Part shown: piece by piece, positions 26,923-35,685 of the stretch
How positions within the stretch are numbered: the first letter of the stretch is position 1
Layout: the number at the start of each line of letters is the position of its first letter
Source of the DNA: Streptomyces qaidamensis
GTDB lineage: Bacteria; Actinomycetota; Actinomycetes; Streptomycetales; Streptomycetaceae
Assembly: GCF_001611795.1 (NCBI RefSeq)
Contig: NZ_CP015098.1
Location: 186,001 to 250,000, forward strand
Direction of reading: 5' to 3'
DNA: 64,000 nt
Position numbers and translations under genes: made by a program
The notes under the pieces: generated by a model
Database searches by the model: none
What the model was told of the DNA's origin: nothing
What the model saw: the letters and a program-made list of their open reading frames with translations, nothing else

Positions 26923-28115
26923 TGGACCTCGACTTCACCGCCGCCGAGGACGCCTTACGCGCCGAGGCCCGGGACTGGCTCGCCGCCCGTGTGCCGTCCG
27001 TTCCGCTGCCGTCGCTGGAGACCGCCGAGGGGTTCGCCGCCCACCGGCAGTGGGAGGGCATGCTGTTCGCCGACCGCTGGTCGGTGGTCTCCTGGCCCGA
27101 GCAGTTCGGCGGCCGGGGCTCCTCCCTGCTGGAGTGGCTGATCTTCGAGGAGGAGTACTACCGGGCCGGCGCGCCCGGCCGGGTCTCGCAGAACGGCATC
27201 AACCTGCTCGCCCCCACGCTCTTCGAGTACGGGACCGACGAGCAGCGTGAGCGCGTCCTGCCGTCCATGGCGAGCGGTGAGGTGGTCTGGGCGCAGGCCT
27301 GGTCCGAGCCGGAGGCGGGGTCCGACCTGGCCTCGCTGCGGTCCGTAGCCGTACGGACGGAGGGCGGCTGGCGCATCAGCGGGCAGAAGACGTGGTCGTC
27401 CCGGGCGGCCTTCGCCGACCGCGCGTTCGGGCTGTTCCGCAGTGACCCGGAAGCGGACCGGCCGCACCGGGGCCTTACGTACCTGATGTTCCCGTTGGAC
27501 GCGGACGGGGTGACCGTGCGGCCCATCGGGCGGCTGGACGGCAAGCCCGCCTTCGCCGAATTGTTCCTCGACGACGTCTTCGTGCCGGACGAGGACGTCA
27601 TCGGCGAGCCGGGGCAGGGTTGGCGGGTCGCCATGAGCACCACCGGCAACGAGCGGGGGCTGACCCTGCGCAGCCCCGGTCGCTTCACGGCCGCGGCCGA
27701 CCGGCTCACCTCGCTGTGGCACTCCACCGCGGACCCCGATGCGGGCGTCACCGCGCTTGGTGACCGGGTCGCTGACGCGGTCATCGGCGCGCGGGCCTAC
27801 CAGTTGTTCGCCTACGCCCACGCCTCGCGCATCACCGCCGGCGGGGTGATCGCCGCCGGCGGGTCGATCGGCGCCGAGTCCAGCCTCAACAAGGTCTTCT
27901 GGTCCGAGCTGGACATCGCCCTGCACGAGACCGCCCTTGATCTGCTCGGCCCCTACGGCGAGCTTTCCGACGAGGCCACCGAGGCGCCCGCGCACGGCAG
28001 TTGGGCTGAGGGCCACACCTTCTCGCTGGCCGGGCCGATCTACGCCGGCACCAACGAGATCCAGCGCGACATCATCGCCGAACGGCTGCTCGGCCTGCCG
28101 AAGGGGCGCCGGTGA
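26922..28115 (+). CDS. Acyl-CoA dehydrogenase, catalytic-type subunit of a heteromeric pair
   Basis: This 397-residue protein has the acyl-CoA dehydrogenase fold: N-terminal helices, the FAD-binding motif WAQAWSEPEAGSDLASL and ISGQKTWSS, and the C-terminal YAGTNEIQRDIIAERLLG. The usual MCAD base position (YEGT) is Ala here. E244 in GNERG is the likely base, as in steroid FadE26-type enzymes. The second FadE gene overlaps by one base, which suggests the alpha2-beta2 architecture typical of steroid-degrading dehydrogenases. Resembles FadE30/IpdE-class enzymes; the substrate is inferred. Confidence 0.9.
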   Translation: MDLDFTAAEDALRAEARDWLAARVPSVPLPSLETAEGFAAHRQWEGMLFADRWSVVSWPEQFGGRGSSLLEWLIFEEEYYRAGAPGRVSQNGINLLAPTLFEYGTDEQRERVLPSMASGEVVWAQAWSEPEAGSDLASLRSVAVRTEGGWRISGQKTWSSRAAFADRAFGLFRSDPEADRPHRGLTYLMFPLDADGVTVRPIGRLDGKPAFAELFLDDVFVPDEDVIGEPGQGWRVAMSTTGNERGLTLRSPGRFTAAADRLTSLWHSTADPDAGVTALGDRVADAVIGARAYQLFAYAHASRITAGGVIAAGGSIGAESSLNKVFWSELDIALHETALDLLGPYGELSDEATEAPAHGSWAEGHTFSLAGPIYAGTNEIQRDIIAERLLGLPKGRR

Positions 28116-29116
28116 TGCGTTTCCTTCTCGACGGCGAGCAGCGGGAGTTCGCACGCACCCTGGACGGCATGCTGGGATCCGCCGGCACACCCGGCGTCGT
28201 ACGGTCCTGGGCGTCCGGCGATCACGGACCCGGACGTGCCCTGTGGGGCAGGCTCGGGGAGGCCGGCGTCTTCGCCCTCGCCGTTCCGGAGGAGCATGAG
28301 GGTGTGGGGCCGTTGCCCGTCGAACTGGCCGTCGCTTTCGGTGAGCTGGGCCGGCATGCCGTACCCGGTCCGCTGGCCGAGACGGCCGCCGCCGGCGCTT
28401 TGCTGGGCCGGCTCGGCGGGGACGCGGCCCACGTCTGGCTTCCGCAGCTCGCGTCGGGCAAGGCCGTGGCGTCCCTGTGCGTCCTGTCGCCCGGGGGCAG
28501 CCCGTACGCCCTGGACGCCGACGCCGCGGACGCGGTGTTCGTCGTGGACGGCGACACCGTACGGCTCGCGGACTCGCACGGCCCGGTGCAGCCGTCGGCC
28601 GATCCGGCGCGGAGGCCGGCCCGCCCGCTCGGCGGAGTCGTGTTCGCCCAGGGGCCCGCGGTGACCGCGGCCGCCGCGTACGCCGCCGATGTGGCTGCGC
28701 TGGTGACGGCGGCTCAGGCCCTCGGGCTGGGACGAGCCCTGCTGGAACGCACGGTGGAGTACGTGCGGCAGCGCACCCAGTTCGGGGTGGCCGTCGGCTC
28801 GTTCCAGGCGGTGAAGCACCGTCTGGCCGACACCCTCATCGCCCTGGAGTTCGCCCAGCCGCTGGTCTACGCCGCCGCCCTGGCCCTTGCGGCGGACGAT
28901 CCGGCGGCGGGCCGGGAGGTCGCCGCGGCGAAGGTGTCGGCCTGCGAAGCGGCGTACGGGGCGGCGCGTACGGCCCTTCACCTCCACGGCGCTGTCGGCT
29001 ACACCGCGGAACCGGACCTGTCCCTGTGGATTCGCAAGGCCCGTCCTCTGCGCACCGCCTGGGGTACTCCGGCCGTGTGCCGAGCCCGGGTACTGGCAGG
29101 CGGAACCCTGCGATGA
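28115..29116 (+). CDS. Acyl-CoA dehydrogenase, partner subunit
   Basis: ATG at 28115 overlaps the stop of the previous gene (TGATG). The 333-residue protein is shorter than a standalone dehydrogenase. It keeps the C-terminal helical bundle (RTQFGVAVGSFQAVKHRLAD, LHLHGAVGYTAEPDL) but has a poor FAD-binding middle domain. This is the usual appearance of the non-catalytic subunit in heterotetrameric steroid acyl-CoA dehydrogenases. It probably completes the FAD site or acyl pocket of the upstream subunit. Confidence 0.88.
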   Translation: MRFLLDGEQREFARTLDGMLGSAGTPGVVRSWASGDHGPGRALWGRLGEAGVFALAVPEEHEGVGPLPVELAVAFGELGRHAVPGPLAETAAAGALLGRLGGDAAHVWLPQLASGKAVASLCVLSPGGSPYALDADAADAVFVVDGDTVRLADSHGPVQPSADPARRPARPLGGVVFAQGPAVTAAAAYAADVAALVTAAQALGLGRALLERTVEYVRQRTQFGVAVGSFQAVKHRLADTLIALEFAQPLVYAAALALAADDPAAGREVAAAKVSACEAAYGAARTALHLHGAVGYTAEPDLSLWIRKARPLRTAWGTPAVCRARVLAGGTLR

Positions 29117-29132
29117 AGCGGGCGGCCCGTCC

Positions 29133-30197
29133 TCACATCACGGTCGGGAGTCTGCCGAGCGTGGCGTGTGCCTCGGTCATGATCCTGTCGACGAGTTCGG
29201 CGCAGGACGGCAGGTCGTCGATGATCCCCCCGACCTGGCCGCAGGCCATCACGCCCAGGTCGGTGCGGCCGTCGACCATCGCGGCCTTGAGCAGCATCGG
29301 GGTGTTGGCGGCCAGCAGGACCTGGCTCCAGGTCAGTTCCTTGCCGTGCTTCATGACCAGGCCGTCGCGCACCAGGCCGGCCCAGCTCAAGCCGGACTCC
29401 CGTTTGAAGGCGGAGGCGTGCCGCAGGGCGCGCAGCAGGGAGGCCGCGCGGCCGGAGCGCTCCAGCGCGTCCACCAGGTCGGTGCGCAGCATCCGGTGGG
29501 GCAGGCCGTCGACCTTGGTGGTGACGGTGACGTCCTGGACACCCGCCGCCAGGTAGCGGGCCTTGACCGCGTCGGGGACGGTGCTGTCGGAGGTGAGCAG
29601 GAAGCGGGTGCCCATGGCCACGCCGGCGGCGCCGTAGGCCAGGGCCGCCACCAGTCCGCGTCCGTCCCGGAAGCCGCCGGCGGCGATCACGGGGATGTCC
29701 ACGGCGTCCACGATCTGCGGCAGCAGCACCGTGCTGGCGACGCTGCCGGTGTGGCCGCCGCCCTCGCCGCCCTGCACCAGCACGGCGTCGGCGCCCCAGG
29801 CCGCGACCTTCTCGGCATGCCGCCGGGCGCCCACCGAGGGGATGACGACCACGCCGGCGTCCTTCAGACGGGTGATCAGCTCCGGTCGCGGCGCGAGAGC
29901 GAACGAGGCCACCTTCACGCCCTCGTCGAGGATGATCCGCACCCTCTCCCCCGCGTCCGAGGCGTCGGCCCGGAGGTTGACTCCGAAAGGCGCGTCGGTG
30001 CGGGACCTGACCTCGCGCACGGCCGAGCGGAGCCGCTCCGGGGCCATGGTGGCGGATGCGAGGATGCCCAGGGCTCCGGCGTTGGCGGCGGCGGAGACGA
30101 GTCGGGGCCCGGCCACCCATCCCATGCCGGTCTGGACGATGGGGGTGCGCACTCCGACGAGTCGGGTGAGGGCCGTGGCGATCGCGGAGTCGCTCAT
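29133..30197 (-). CDS. ipdC: Nitronate monooxygenase-like flavoprotein, IpdC-like
   Basis: A 354-residue TIM-barrel flavoprotein with TPIVQTGMGWVAGPRL, QGGEGGGHTG (FMN phosphate loop), PVIAAGGFRDGRG and MGTRFLLT. It ends convergently with the dehydrogenase pair and starts overlapping ipdB (ATGA type). Rv3553/IpdC, at the same place next to ipdAB, is a flavin oxidoreductase acting on a HIP-derived CoA thioester. Without the context it would be called 2-nitropropane dioxygenase family. Confidence 0.87.
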   Translation of the reverse strand: MSDSAIATALTRLVGVRTPIVQTGMGWVAGPRLVSAAANAGALGILASATMAPERLRSAVREVRSRTDAPFGVNLRADASDAGERVRIILDEGVKVASFALAPRPELITRLKDAGVVVIPSVGARRHAEKVAAWGADAVLVQGGEGGGHTGSVASTVLLPQIVDAVDIPVIAAGGFRDGRGLVAALAYGAAGVAMGTRFLLTSDSTVPDAVKARYLAAGVQDVTVTTKVDGLPHRMLRTDLVDALERSGRAASLLRALRHASAFKRESGLSWAGLVRDGLVMKHGKELTWSQVLLAANTPMLLKAAMVDGRTDLGVMACGQVGGIIDDLPSCAELVDRIMTEAHATLGRLPTVM

Positions 30198-30967
30198 GCG
30201 GGCACCTCACGGTCGCGGGCGCCCTTCGGGTCGATGACCTCCCGGACGAGGCGCAGCTCCTCGGTGGCGGGCTCACGGGTGTACGGCACTTCGTCCGGGA
30301 CGGTGAGGGCGAAACCGGTGGCCTTCAGGATCTGCTCGACGGTGACCCCCGGGTGCCTCGAGCGCAGCCGCATCGAGTGGTCCGGGGTGGCGAAGTCGAA
30401 GACGCCCAGATTGCTGACCACCTCCGGGACGTGGTGGAAGCGGGTGGCCGACGGGCCGGCCTCGGCCGCACGGTCGTAGCCGACTCCGCACACCATGTCG
30501 ACCTGCTCCACGAAGGCGCGCGGGGAGTGCTTGGGCACCCAGTAACTGGTCGTATTGTTCAGGGTGTTGACGGGGGCACCCCGGACGCCCAGCAGCTGTC
30601 GTGCGGGGCGGGCCCAGTCGCCGATGCAGGAGATGTTCTGGTTGCCGTGGCGGTCGATCTGGCCGGCGCCCATCATCACGTGCCGCCGTCCCGTGGCGAC
30701 GAGGGCCAGGTGCTGGCGGTAGGGCAGCCAGCCCTCCACCACCTGGGCGCGGGCACCGAGCGCAGGGACGTCGCCGATGAGCAGTGCCTCGCCGTCGGTG
30801 AGCAGCAGGTCGGGCGCGAACGTCAGCTTCGCCAGCCGGGCGCCGATGGCGGGGACGGTGCCCATGGGGCTCGCCAGGATTTCCCCGGAATGACGCCAGG
30901 CCTCCGCGCAGGCCACCACGCAGTACTCGGCGCGTGTCACGCCGGTCGTCGTCGCACCGCCGCTCAT
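30194..30967 (-). CDS. ipdB: CoA-transferase-like ring hydrolase, beta subunit (IpdB)
   Basis: 257 residues with the class I CoA-transferase beta-fold (GTVPAIGARLAKLTFAPDLL, MMGAGQIDRHGNQNISCIG). It starts at 30967, overlapping ipdA by 4 bp, and overlaps ipdC at its end. IpdA-IpdB hydrolyse the last ring in COCHEA-CoA rather than transferring CoA. The cluster context (echA20, ipdC) supports that over an ordinary 3-oxoacid CoA-transferase. Confidence 0.88.
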   Translation of the reverse strand: MSGGATTTGVTRAEYCVVACAEAWRHSGEILASPMGTVPAIGARLAKLTFAPDLLLTDGEALLIGDVPALGARAQVVEGWLPYRQHLALVATGRRHVMMGAGQIDRHGNQNISCIGDWARPARQLLGVRGAPVNTLNNTTSYWVPKHSPRAFVEQVDMVCGVGYDRAAEAGPSATRFHHVPEVVSNLGVFDFATPDHSMRLRSRHPGVTVEQILKATGFALTVPDEVPYTREPATEELRLVREVIDPKGARDREVPA

Positions 30968-31830
30968 GACTGCTGCTCCTCGTGGAAGGCCTTGACGGCG
31001 GCCTGGTACGCCTCTTCGTCGCCGGACAGGAACCGCTCGGAGAACCCCTGCCAGGCCTGCGCGTCGCGGGCGGCCCGGGCGTAGGCCTGCTGGAACGCCT
31101 CGTCGCGGTCATGGTCCGGGACACAGGAGGTGAAGTGCGCCCCGTTCGGGGTTTGTACGACGCCGTTCACGAAGGCCCGTTTGATCAGCAGCGTCTGCGG
31201 GCCCGCCTCCTTGAGCAGGTCGGCGGTGTCCACGATCCGCTCGCAGGAGACGTAGGAGGCGGCAGCGGCCTGGCAGAAGAGGTCGTCGAAGTACGGGTCG
31301 GGGCCGAGGTACTGCGCGTTGCCCTGTGGGTCCGCCCGGTTGAGGTGGACGAGCGCGGCGTCCAGGCACAGGGCAGGGACCGCGACGAGTTCCTCGGCGT
31401 CCTCGTAGGGTGAGGTGACGGTGCGCAGGTGCGGGTTGACCTTCATCACGTCGGAGCCGAGGCCGGCCCTGACCGGCAGGAACGGCAGCCGCTGGGCGGC
31501 GGCGGTCAGGCCCCACATGAACATGGCCTCGTCCAGTTCCACCAGGTCGAAGGCCCCGCGCTGCCGGGCAGCGGTGAAGTGCGGTTCCAGGGCGACGGAG
31601 TCCAGGGTGGCGAACGGGGCCACGAGGGTGCGGATCCGTCCCGCCGCGGCGAGCAGGCCGACGTCGGGACCGCCGTAGGACACCACGGTCAGGTCGGTGA
31701 CGTCGGAACGTAACAGTGCGCGGATCAGGGCCATCGGTTTGCGGCGCGATCCCCAGCCGCCGATGCCCAGAGTCATGCCGGAACGGAGCCGGCCGACCAC
31801 TTGCTCGGCGGTCATCGTCTTGTCGCTCAA
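30964..31830 (-). CDS. ipdA: CoA-transferase-like ring hydrolase, alpha subunit (IpdA)
   Basis: 288 residues from a TTG at 31830 that has AGGGGG 8 bases upstream; an ATG five codons later is the alternative. It shows the CoA-transferase alpha fold with GMTLGIGGWGSRRKPMALI, VSYGGPDVGLL and SVALEPHFTAARQ. Length and features agree with Rv3551/IpdA. It forms the heteromeric COCHEA-CoA hydrolase with IpdB and acts directly after EchA20, whose gene lies 26 bp upstream. Confidence 0.88.
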   Translation of the reverse strand: MSDKTMTAEQVVGRLRSGMTLGIGGWGSRRKPMALIRALLRSDVTDLTVVSYGGPDVGLLAAAGRIRTLVAPFATLDSVALEPHFTAARQRGAFDLVELDEAMFMWGLTAAAQRLPFLPVRAGLGSDVMKVNPHLRTVTSPYEDAEELVAVPALCLDAALVHLNRADPQGNAQYLGPDPYFDDLFCQAAAASYVSCERIVDTADLLKEAGPQTLLIKRAFVNGVVQTPNGAHFTSCVPDHDRDEAFQQAYARAARDAQAWQGFSERFLSGDEEAYQAAVKAFHEEQQS

Positions 31831-31856
31831 CGCGATCCCCCTTCTGGCGACTTGGG

Positions 31857-32663
31857 CTACTTGGACGGCTTAGACGGTTCGGACGGCTTGGCCGGCTGGG
31901 ACGACGTTGACGGCTTGGACGACCGGGACGACACGAACGCCTCGCGGTACCGGTCCGACACGCCGCTGAGGTTGGCCTCGAACGTGAAGCCCTGCTCGAA
32001 GCGGTAGCTGCGGCGGACGTCCACCGGGTCGATGCCGTTGATCGACGCCTTGGCGAGGCGGACGAGCAGGCCGTCCTTGGCGGCGATCTCCCTGGCCAGC
32101 TCCATGGCCGCGGCGTGCAGCCGCTCGCGCGGGACGACCCGCCACACCGAGCCGTGGCGGTGCAGTTCGTCGGCCGTCACGGTGCGCGAGGTGTAGTAGA
32201 GCGTCCGCATCAGGTGCTGGGGGACCAACCGGGCCAGGTGGGTGGCCGCGCCGAGCGCACCCCGGTCCAGCTCCGGCAGGCCGAAGGTCGCGTCGTCGCT
32301 CGCCACGATCGAGTCGGCGTTGCCGACCAGGCCGATGCCGCCGCCCACACAGAAGCCCTGCACGGCGGCGACGACGGGGACCTCGCAGTCGTAGACCGCT
32401 GCGAACGCCTCATAGCAGCCGCGGTTGGTGCCGACGAGCGCCGTGTACCCCTCCGTGCGCTGCATCTCCTTGATGTCGGCGCCGGCGTTGAACCCGCGCC
32501 CCGTCGCGGTGAGGACGACGCAGCGCACGCCCGGATCGGACCCGGCCGCGCGCACCGCGGCGGCCAAGTCGTACCAGCCCTGCACAGGAAGGGCGTTGAC
32601 CGGCGGGAAGTCCACGGTGATGACGGCGATGCCCTCTTCGGGGCTTGCGGTGGAGACACCCAT
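31857..32663 (-). CDS. echA20: Enoyl-CoA hydratase family ring hydrolase, EchA20-like
   Basis: 268 residues with crotonase motifs FNAGADIKEMQ and VQGFCVGGGIGL. In Mycobacterium EchA20 opens the D ring of HIEC-CoA by hydrolysis, just before IpdAB. The gene is first in the leftward operon echA20-ipdA-ipdB-ipdC, 22 bp from a KstR2-like site. The last 24 residues are a Ser/Lys/Pro-rich tail built of near-repeats (SKPSxxSQPAKPSEPSKPSK), unusual for the family. The end may have grown by slippage. Confidence 0.86.
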   Translation of the reverse strand: MGVSTASPEEGIAVITVDFPPVNALPVQGWYDLAAAVRAAGSDPGVRCVVLTATGRGFNAGADIKEMQRTEGYTALVGTNRGCYEAFAAVYDCEVPVVAAVQGFCVGGGIGLVGNADSIVASDDATFGLPELDRGALGAATHLARLVPQHLMRTLYYTSRTVTADELHRHGSVWRVVPRERLHAAAMELAREIAAKDGLLVRLAKASINGIDPVDVRRSYRFEQGFTFEANLSGVSDRYREAFVSSRSSKPSTSSQPAKPSEPSKPSK

Positions 32664-32684
32664 GGGCGCATCAGCTACCTTTCC

Positions 32685-32698
32685 ACCAAACGTTTGTT
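32685..32698. promoter_or_regulatory. KstR2-like operator, echA20 / SDR promoter region
   Basis: ACCAAACGTTTGTT is a palindrome with the same core as the site at 26034. It lies between divergent starts 32663 and 32743. A single repressor dimer could control echA20-ipdABC leftward and the two SDR genes rightward. Confidence 0.72.
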
Positions 32699-32742
32699 AG
32701 GCATGAAGGTAGCAGCGGAGTACGCCTCGCGGGAGGTCCCCC

Positions 32743-33519
32743 ATGGCAACGATCACCGATCTGAGCGGACGCGTCGCGGTGGTCACCGGCGGAACGAGGG
32801 GCGTGGGCGCGGGCATCACCCGGGCACTGCTGGAGGCCGGAACCCAGGTGGTGACCTGCGCCCGGCGCCCCGCGGACCGGCCAGTCGAAGCGGCTGGGCG
32901 CACCGCCCGGTTCCTCCCGGTCGACCTGCGTGACGCGGACGCCGTCGGCGCCTTCTTCACGCACGTGCGGGGCGAGTACGGCAGGCTGGACGTCCTCGTC
33001 AACAACGCCGGGGGCACGCCGTACCGGATGCTCGAGGAAGGCGGGGCCGAACGGCACGCACGCGTCGTCGAGTTGAACCTGCTCGCTCCCCTGACCGCCT
33101 CCCTCGCCGCCTACGAGCAGATGCGCACCCAGCCCGGCGGCGGGTCGATCGTCATGATCGGCAGTGTCAGCGGCAGCCGTCCGTCACCGGGCTCGGCGGC
33201 CTACGGCGCGGCCAAGGCGGGGCTGGAGCAGCTGGCCCGCAGCATGGCCGTGGAATGGGCCCCGCTGGTCAGGGTCAACACCCTGGTCCTCGGCATGGTG
33301 CGCACGGAGCTGTCGCATCTGCACTACGGCGACGAGGACGGTGTCGCGGCCGTCGGCCGCACGGTGCCGCTCGGCCGGCTCGCCGACCCGGACGAGGTGG
33401 GCGACGCCTGCGTCTTCCTCGCCTCCGATCGCGCGGCGTACATCAGCGGCGCGAGTCTGCTCGTCCATGGCGGCGGTGAACGCCCCGCCTTCCTCGACGC
33501 CGCCACCGCCGGCAACTGA
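32743..33519 (+). CDS. Short-chain dehydrogenase (Rv3549c-like)
   Basis: 258 residues, with GGAGG upstream of the ATG. The motifs are complete: VTGGTRGVGAG (cofactor), NNAGG, Ser in IGSVSGS and YGAAKAG (Tyr-Lys). It is paired with a second SDR 38 bp downstream, as Rv3549c-Rv3548c are in the KstR2 regulon. It probably oxidises a beta-hydroxyacyl-CoA in C/D-ring degradation. The substrate is not proven. Confidence 0.85.
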   Translation: MATITDLSGRVAVVTGGTRGVGAGITRALLEAGTQVVTCARRPADRPVEAAGRTARFLPVDLRDADAVGAFFTHVRGEYGRLDVLVNNAGGTPYRMLEEGGAERHARVVELNLLAPLTASLAAYEQMRTQPGGGSIVMIGSVSGSRPSPGSAAYGAAKAGLEQLARSMAVEWAPLVRVNTLVLGMVRTELSHLHYGDEDGVAAVGRTVPLGRLADPDEVGDACVFLASDRAAYISGASLLVHGGGERPAFLDAATAGN

Positions 33520-33557
33520 ACTCGCTTTCCAGACTTCCCAGCGGAAGGACCCAGAGC

Positions 33558-34466
33558 ATGTCCGGACTGTGCAGCGAACGTGTCGCGATCGTCACCGGGG
33601 CGGGGCGCGGACTGGGCCGGGCGCACGCCCTCGCCTTCGCCGCCGAGGGTGCGAAGGTCGTGGTGAACGACCTTGGTGTCGGCCTCGACGGGACCGGTTG
33701 CGGGACGAGGCCCGCCCAGCTCGTCGTCGACGAGATCGTCGCCCGCGGAGGACAAGCGCTCGCCCATGCCGGGGACATCGCCACGACGGAGGGCGCGGCC
33801 TCGTTGATCCGCGCCGCCATCGAGACCTACGGCCGCCTCGACACCCTCGTCAACAACGCCGGGTTCCTGCGCGACCGCATGCTGGTGAACCTCGGCGAGG
33901 ACGACTGGGACGCCGTCATGCGCGTCCACCTCAAGGGACACTTCCTTCCCCTGAGGTACGCGGCGGCCCACTGGCGGACGGAGGCCAAGACGGGCCGTGT
34001 TCCGACGGCCCGGGTCGTCAACACCAGCAGCGGAGCAGGGTTGTCGGGGAGCGTCGGCCAGGGCAACTACTCCGCGGCCAAGGCCGGGATCATCGGACTG
34101 ACACTGGTCGCCGCCGCCGAGATGCGCCGCTACGGCGTCCTGGTCAACGCCATCGCCCCGGCGGCGCGTACCCGGATGACCGAGGCGACGTTCGCCGAGA
34201 CCATGGCGGCCCCTGACACCGGCTTCGACGCCATGGCCCCGGAGAACGTGTCCCCGCTCGTCGTGTGGCTCGGCTCCGCGGCCTCCGCCGGTGTGACGGG
34301 GCGGGTCTTCGAGGCTGAGGGCGGTCGCATCACGGTCATGGAAGGGTGGCGCCCCGGTCCCACGGCGGACAAGGGAGCCCGGTGGTCCCCTGCCGAGGCC
34401 GGAGAGACAGCGCTGAAGCTCCTGGCGGAGGCGACGATTCCGGAGCCGGTGTACGGGGCGCATTGA
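33558..34466 (+). CDS. Short-chain dehydrogenase (Rv3548c-like, MaoC-less HSD17B4-type)
   Basis: 302 residues, ATG after GGAAGGA. It has VTGAGRGLGRAHA, a long insertion after beta-2 (NDLGVGLDGTG) typical of the 17-beta-HSD type 4 group, NNAGFLRDRM, and the catalytic NTSSGAGLSG with YSAAKAGI. It is the last gene of the cluster, so the catabolic island ends at 34466. The likely role is 3-hydroxyacyl-CoA dehydrogenation. Confidence 0.85.
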   Translation: MSGLCSERVAIVTGAGRGLGRAHALAFAAEGAKVVVNDLGVGLDGTGCGTRPAQLVVDEIVARGGQALAHAGDIATTEGAASLIRAAIETYGRLDTLVNNAGFLRDRMLVNLGEDDWDAVMRVHLKGHFLPLRYAAAHWRTEAKTGRVPTARVVNTSSGAGLSGSVGQGNYSAAKAGIIGLTLVAAAEMRRYGVLVNAIAPAARTRMTEATFAETMAAPDTGFDAMAPENVSPLVVWLGSAASAGVTGRVFEAEGGRITVMEGWRPGPTADKGARWSPAEAGETALKLLAEATIPEPVYGAH

Positions 34467-34791
34467 GCTCCGGCGGATGAAGGGGCATCCCTGGCGGCCG
34501 GCCACCTCCCCAACGCATGCCCAGTGGGGCTCGGTTGGCGACGGCATCATGAGCCGTGGATTGAACATCGGAAGCTACGCATCTGGCGGGGCGCCTACTT
34601 GAAGTCGGCGAAGCGGGAAGCATCAGCATCTCCGCCGGTGACGAACTGAGGATCTGGGTCACCTGCCAGCCGCACGAGGGCCGGCCCTCCGGACTCCGGC
34701 AACGAGCGGATGGCGCACCCGGTCGATGGTGGGTCGGCAGTGCTTGCCGTCCCGCCCTCGGCGACTCCCCGCGCCCCCAAGACGCTCCTCG
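34467..34791. other. 325-bp stretch between convergent genes, nothing recognised
   Basis: Short open frames on the minus strand (ending near 34595) give no known domain. No strong hairpin was seen. The stretch marks the border between the steroid cluster and the phosphorus-type importer. Confidence 0.45.
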
Positions 34792-35532
34792 CTACTCCGC
34801 CGTGTTGCGCGCCAGCGCGTTGTTACCGGTCGAGTTGTGCACACTGAAGCTCACCGCGTCCGAGCGGTAGCGGTCGTCCGACCACTCGACCGGGCGTCCT
34901 TCGCGGGTGGTTGTGATCCTGCGAACCCTGAGCAGCGGGCTGGTGCGGCGGATGCCGAGCAGTGCGGCGTCCTGGGCGCCGGCCGCGACCGCGTCGATGA
35001 CGTGCTCGCCGTAGGCGAAGACCAGCCCTGTGTCGTGATAAAGGCGCTGGGTGACGGAGGGGCAGTCGGGCTCGATCGTCTCGACGGCCGGGGAGATCCA
35101 GTCGGCGTAGACCGTGCGTTCCAGCAGTACCGGTTCGCCGTCCAGGCCCCGCACCCGCAGGACGTTCAACACCGGGATTCCTTCACGGAGTTGCAGGCGA
35201 ACGGCGTCCTCGGCCGTCGCCGGGCGGTACTCCTGGCCCATCACACGCCCGGTGGCCTCGCGGCCCATCGCCTGCGCCCACTGGGCGAAGCTGCGCAGTT
35301 CGGCGAAGCTCTGGCTGCGGCGGCCGGCCAGCACGACGCGGCGGGCCCCCTGGCGGGAGCCGATGAGGCCCTCGGCGGTGAGGGCCGCGACGGCCTGGCG
35401 GACCGTGCCGCGGGAGACGCCGTAGTGGGCCGCGAGCTCCGCCTCGGAGGGCAGCCGGCTGCCGACGGTGTACTCCTCGCGGTCGATGGCCCGCCGCAGT
35501 TCGTCGGCGATGTGCTCGTGTCGCGCCGTCAT
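34792..35532 (-). CDS. GntR/HutC family regulator (PhnF/DasR-like)
   Basis: 246 residues from an ATG at 35532 with AGGGGAAG upstream. The N-terminal winged helix reads YTVGSRLPSEAELAAHYGVS, then RGTVRQAVAALTAEGLI. The C-terminal UTRA domain contains VLLERTVYADW and the ending SVHNSTGNN. It is divergent from the importer operon with 212 bp between and a DasR-type palindrome inside, so it most likely represses that operon. The effector is probably a phosphorylated ligand, as in this subfamily. Confidence 0.88.
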   Translation of the reverse strand: MTARHEHIADELRRAIDREEYTVGSRLPSEAELAAHYGVSRGTVRQAVAALTAEGLIGSRQGARRVVLAGRRSQSFAELRSFAQWAQAMGREATGRVMGQEYRPATAEDAVRLQLREGIPVLNVLRVRGLDGEPVLLERTVYADWISPAVETIEPDCPSVTQRLYHDTGLVFAYGEHVIDAVAAGAQDAALLGIRRTSPLLRVRRITTTREGRPVEWSDDRYRSDAVSFSVHNSTGNNALARNTAE

Positions 35533-35685
35533 GCTTCCCCTCTGAGTCGGCCGCTGTGCACAGCACAAGCAGCCTAAACGACATCCGTCGGGGATCCTTA
35601 CCGGGGCGGAGCGAGGGCAAATCCAGGAGAAGTCTTGTGCCGGAGTTCACTGACAGGACATCTGCGGCGGGCCTACTTGGGGCCA

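Noticed and set aside
34595..34780. A small minus-strand gene between the steroid and importer clusters
   Set aside because: The 61-codon frame has no recognisable motif and no ribosome-binding site; it was left as intergenic.
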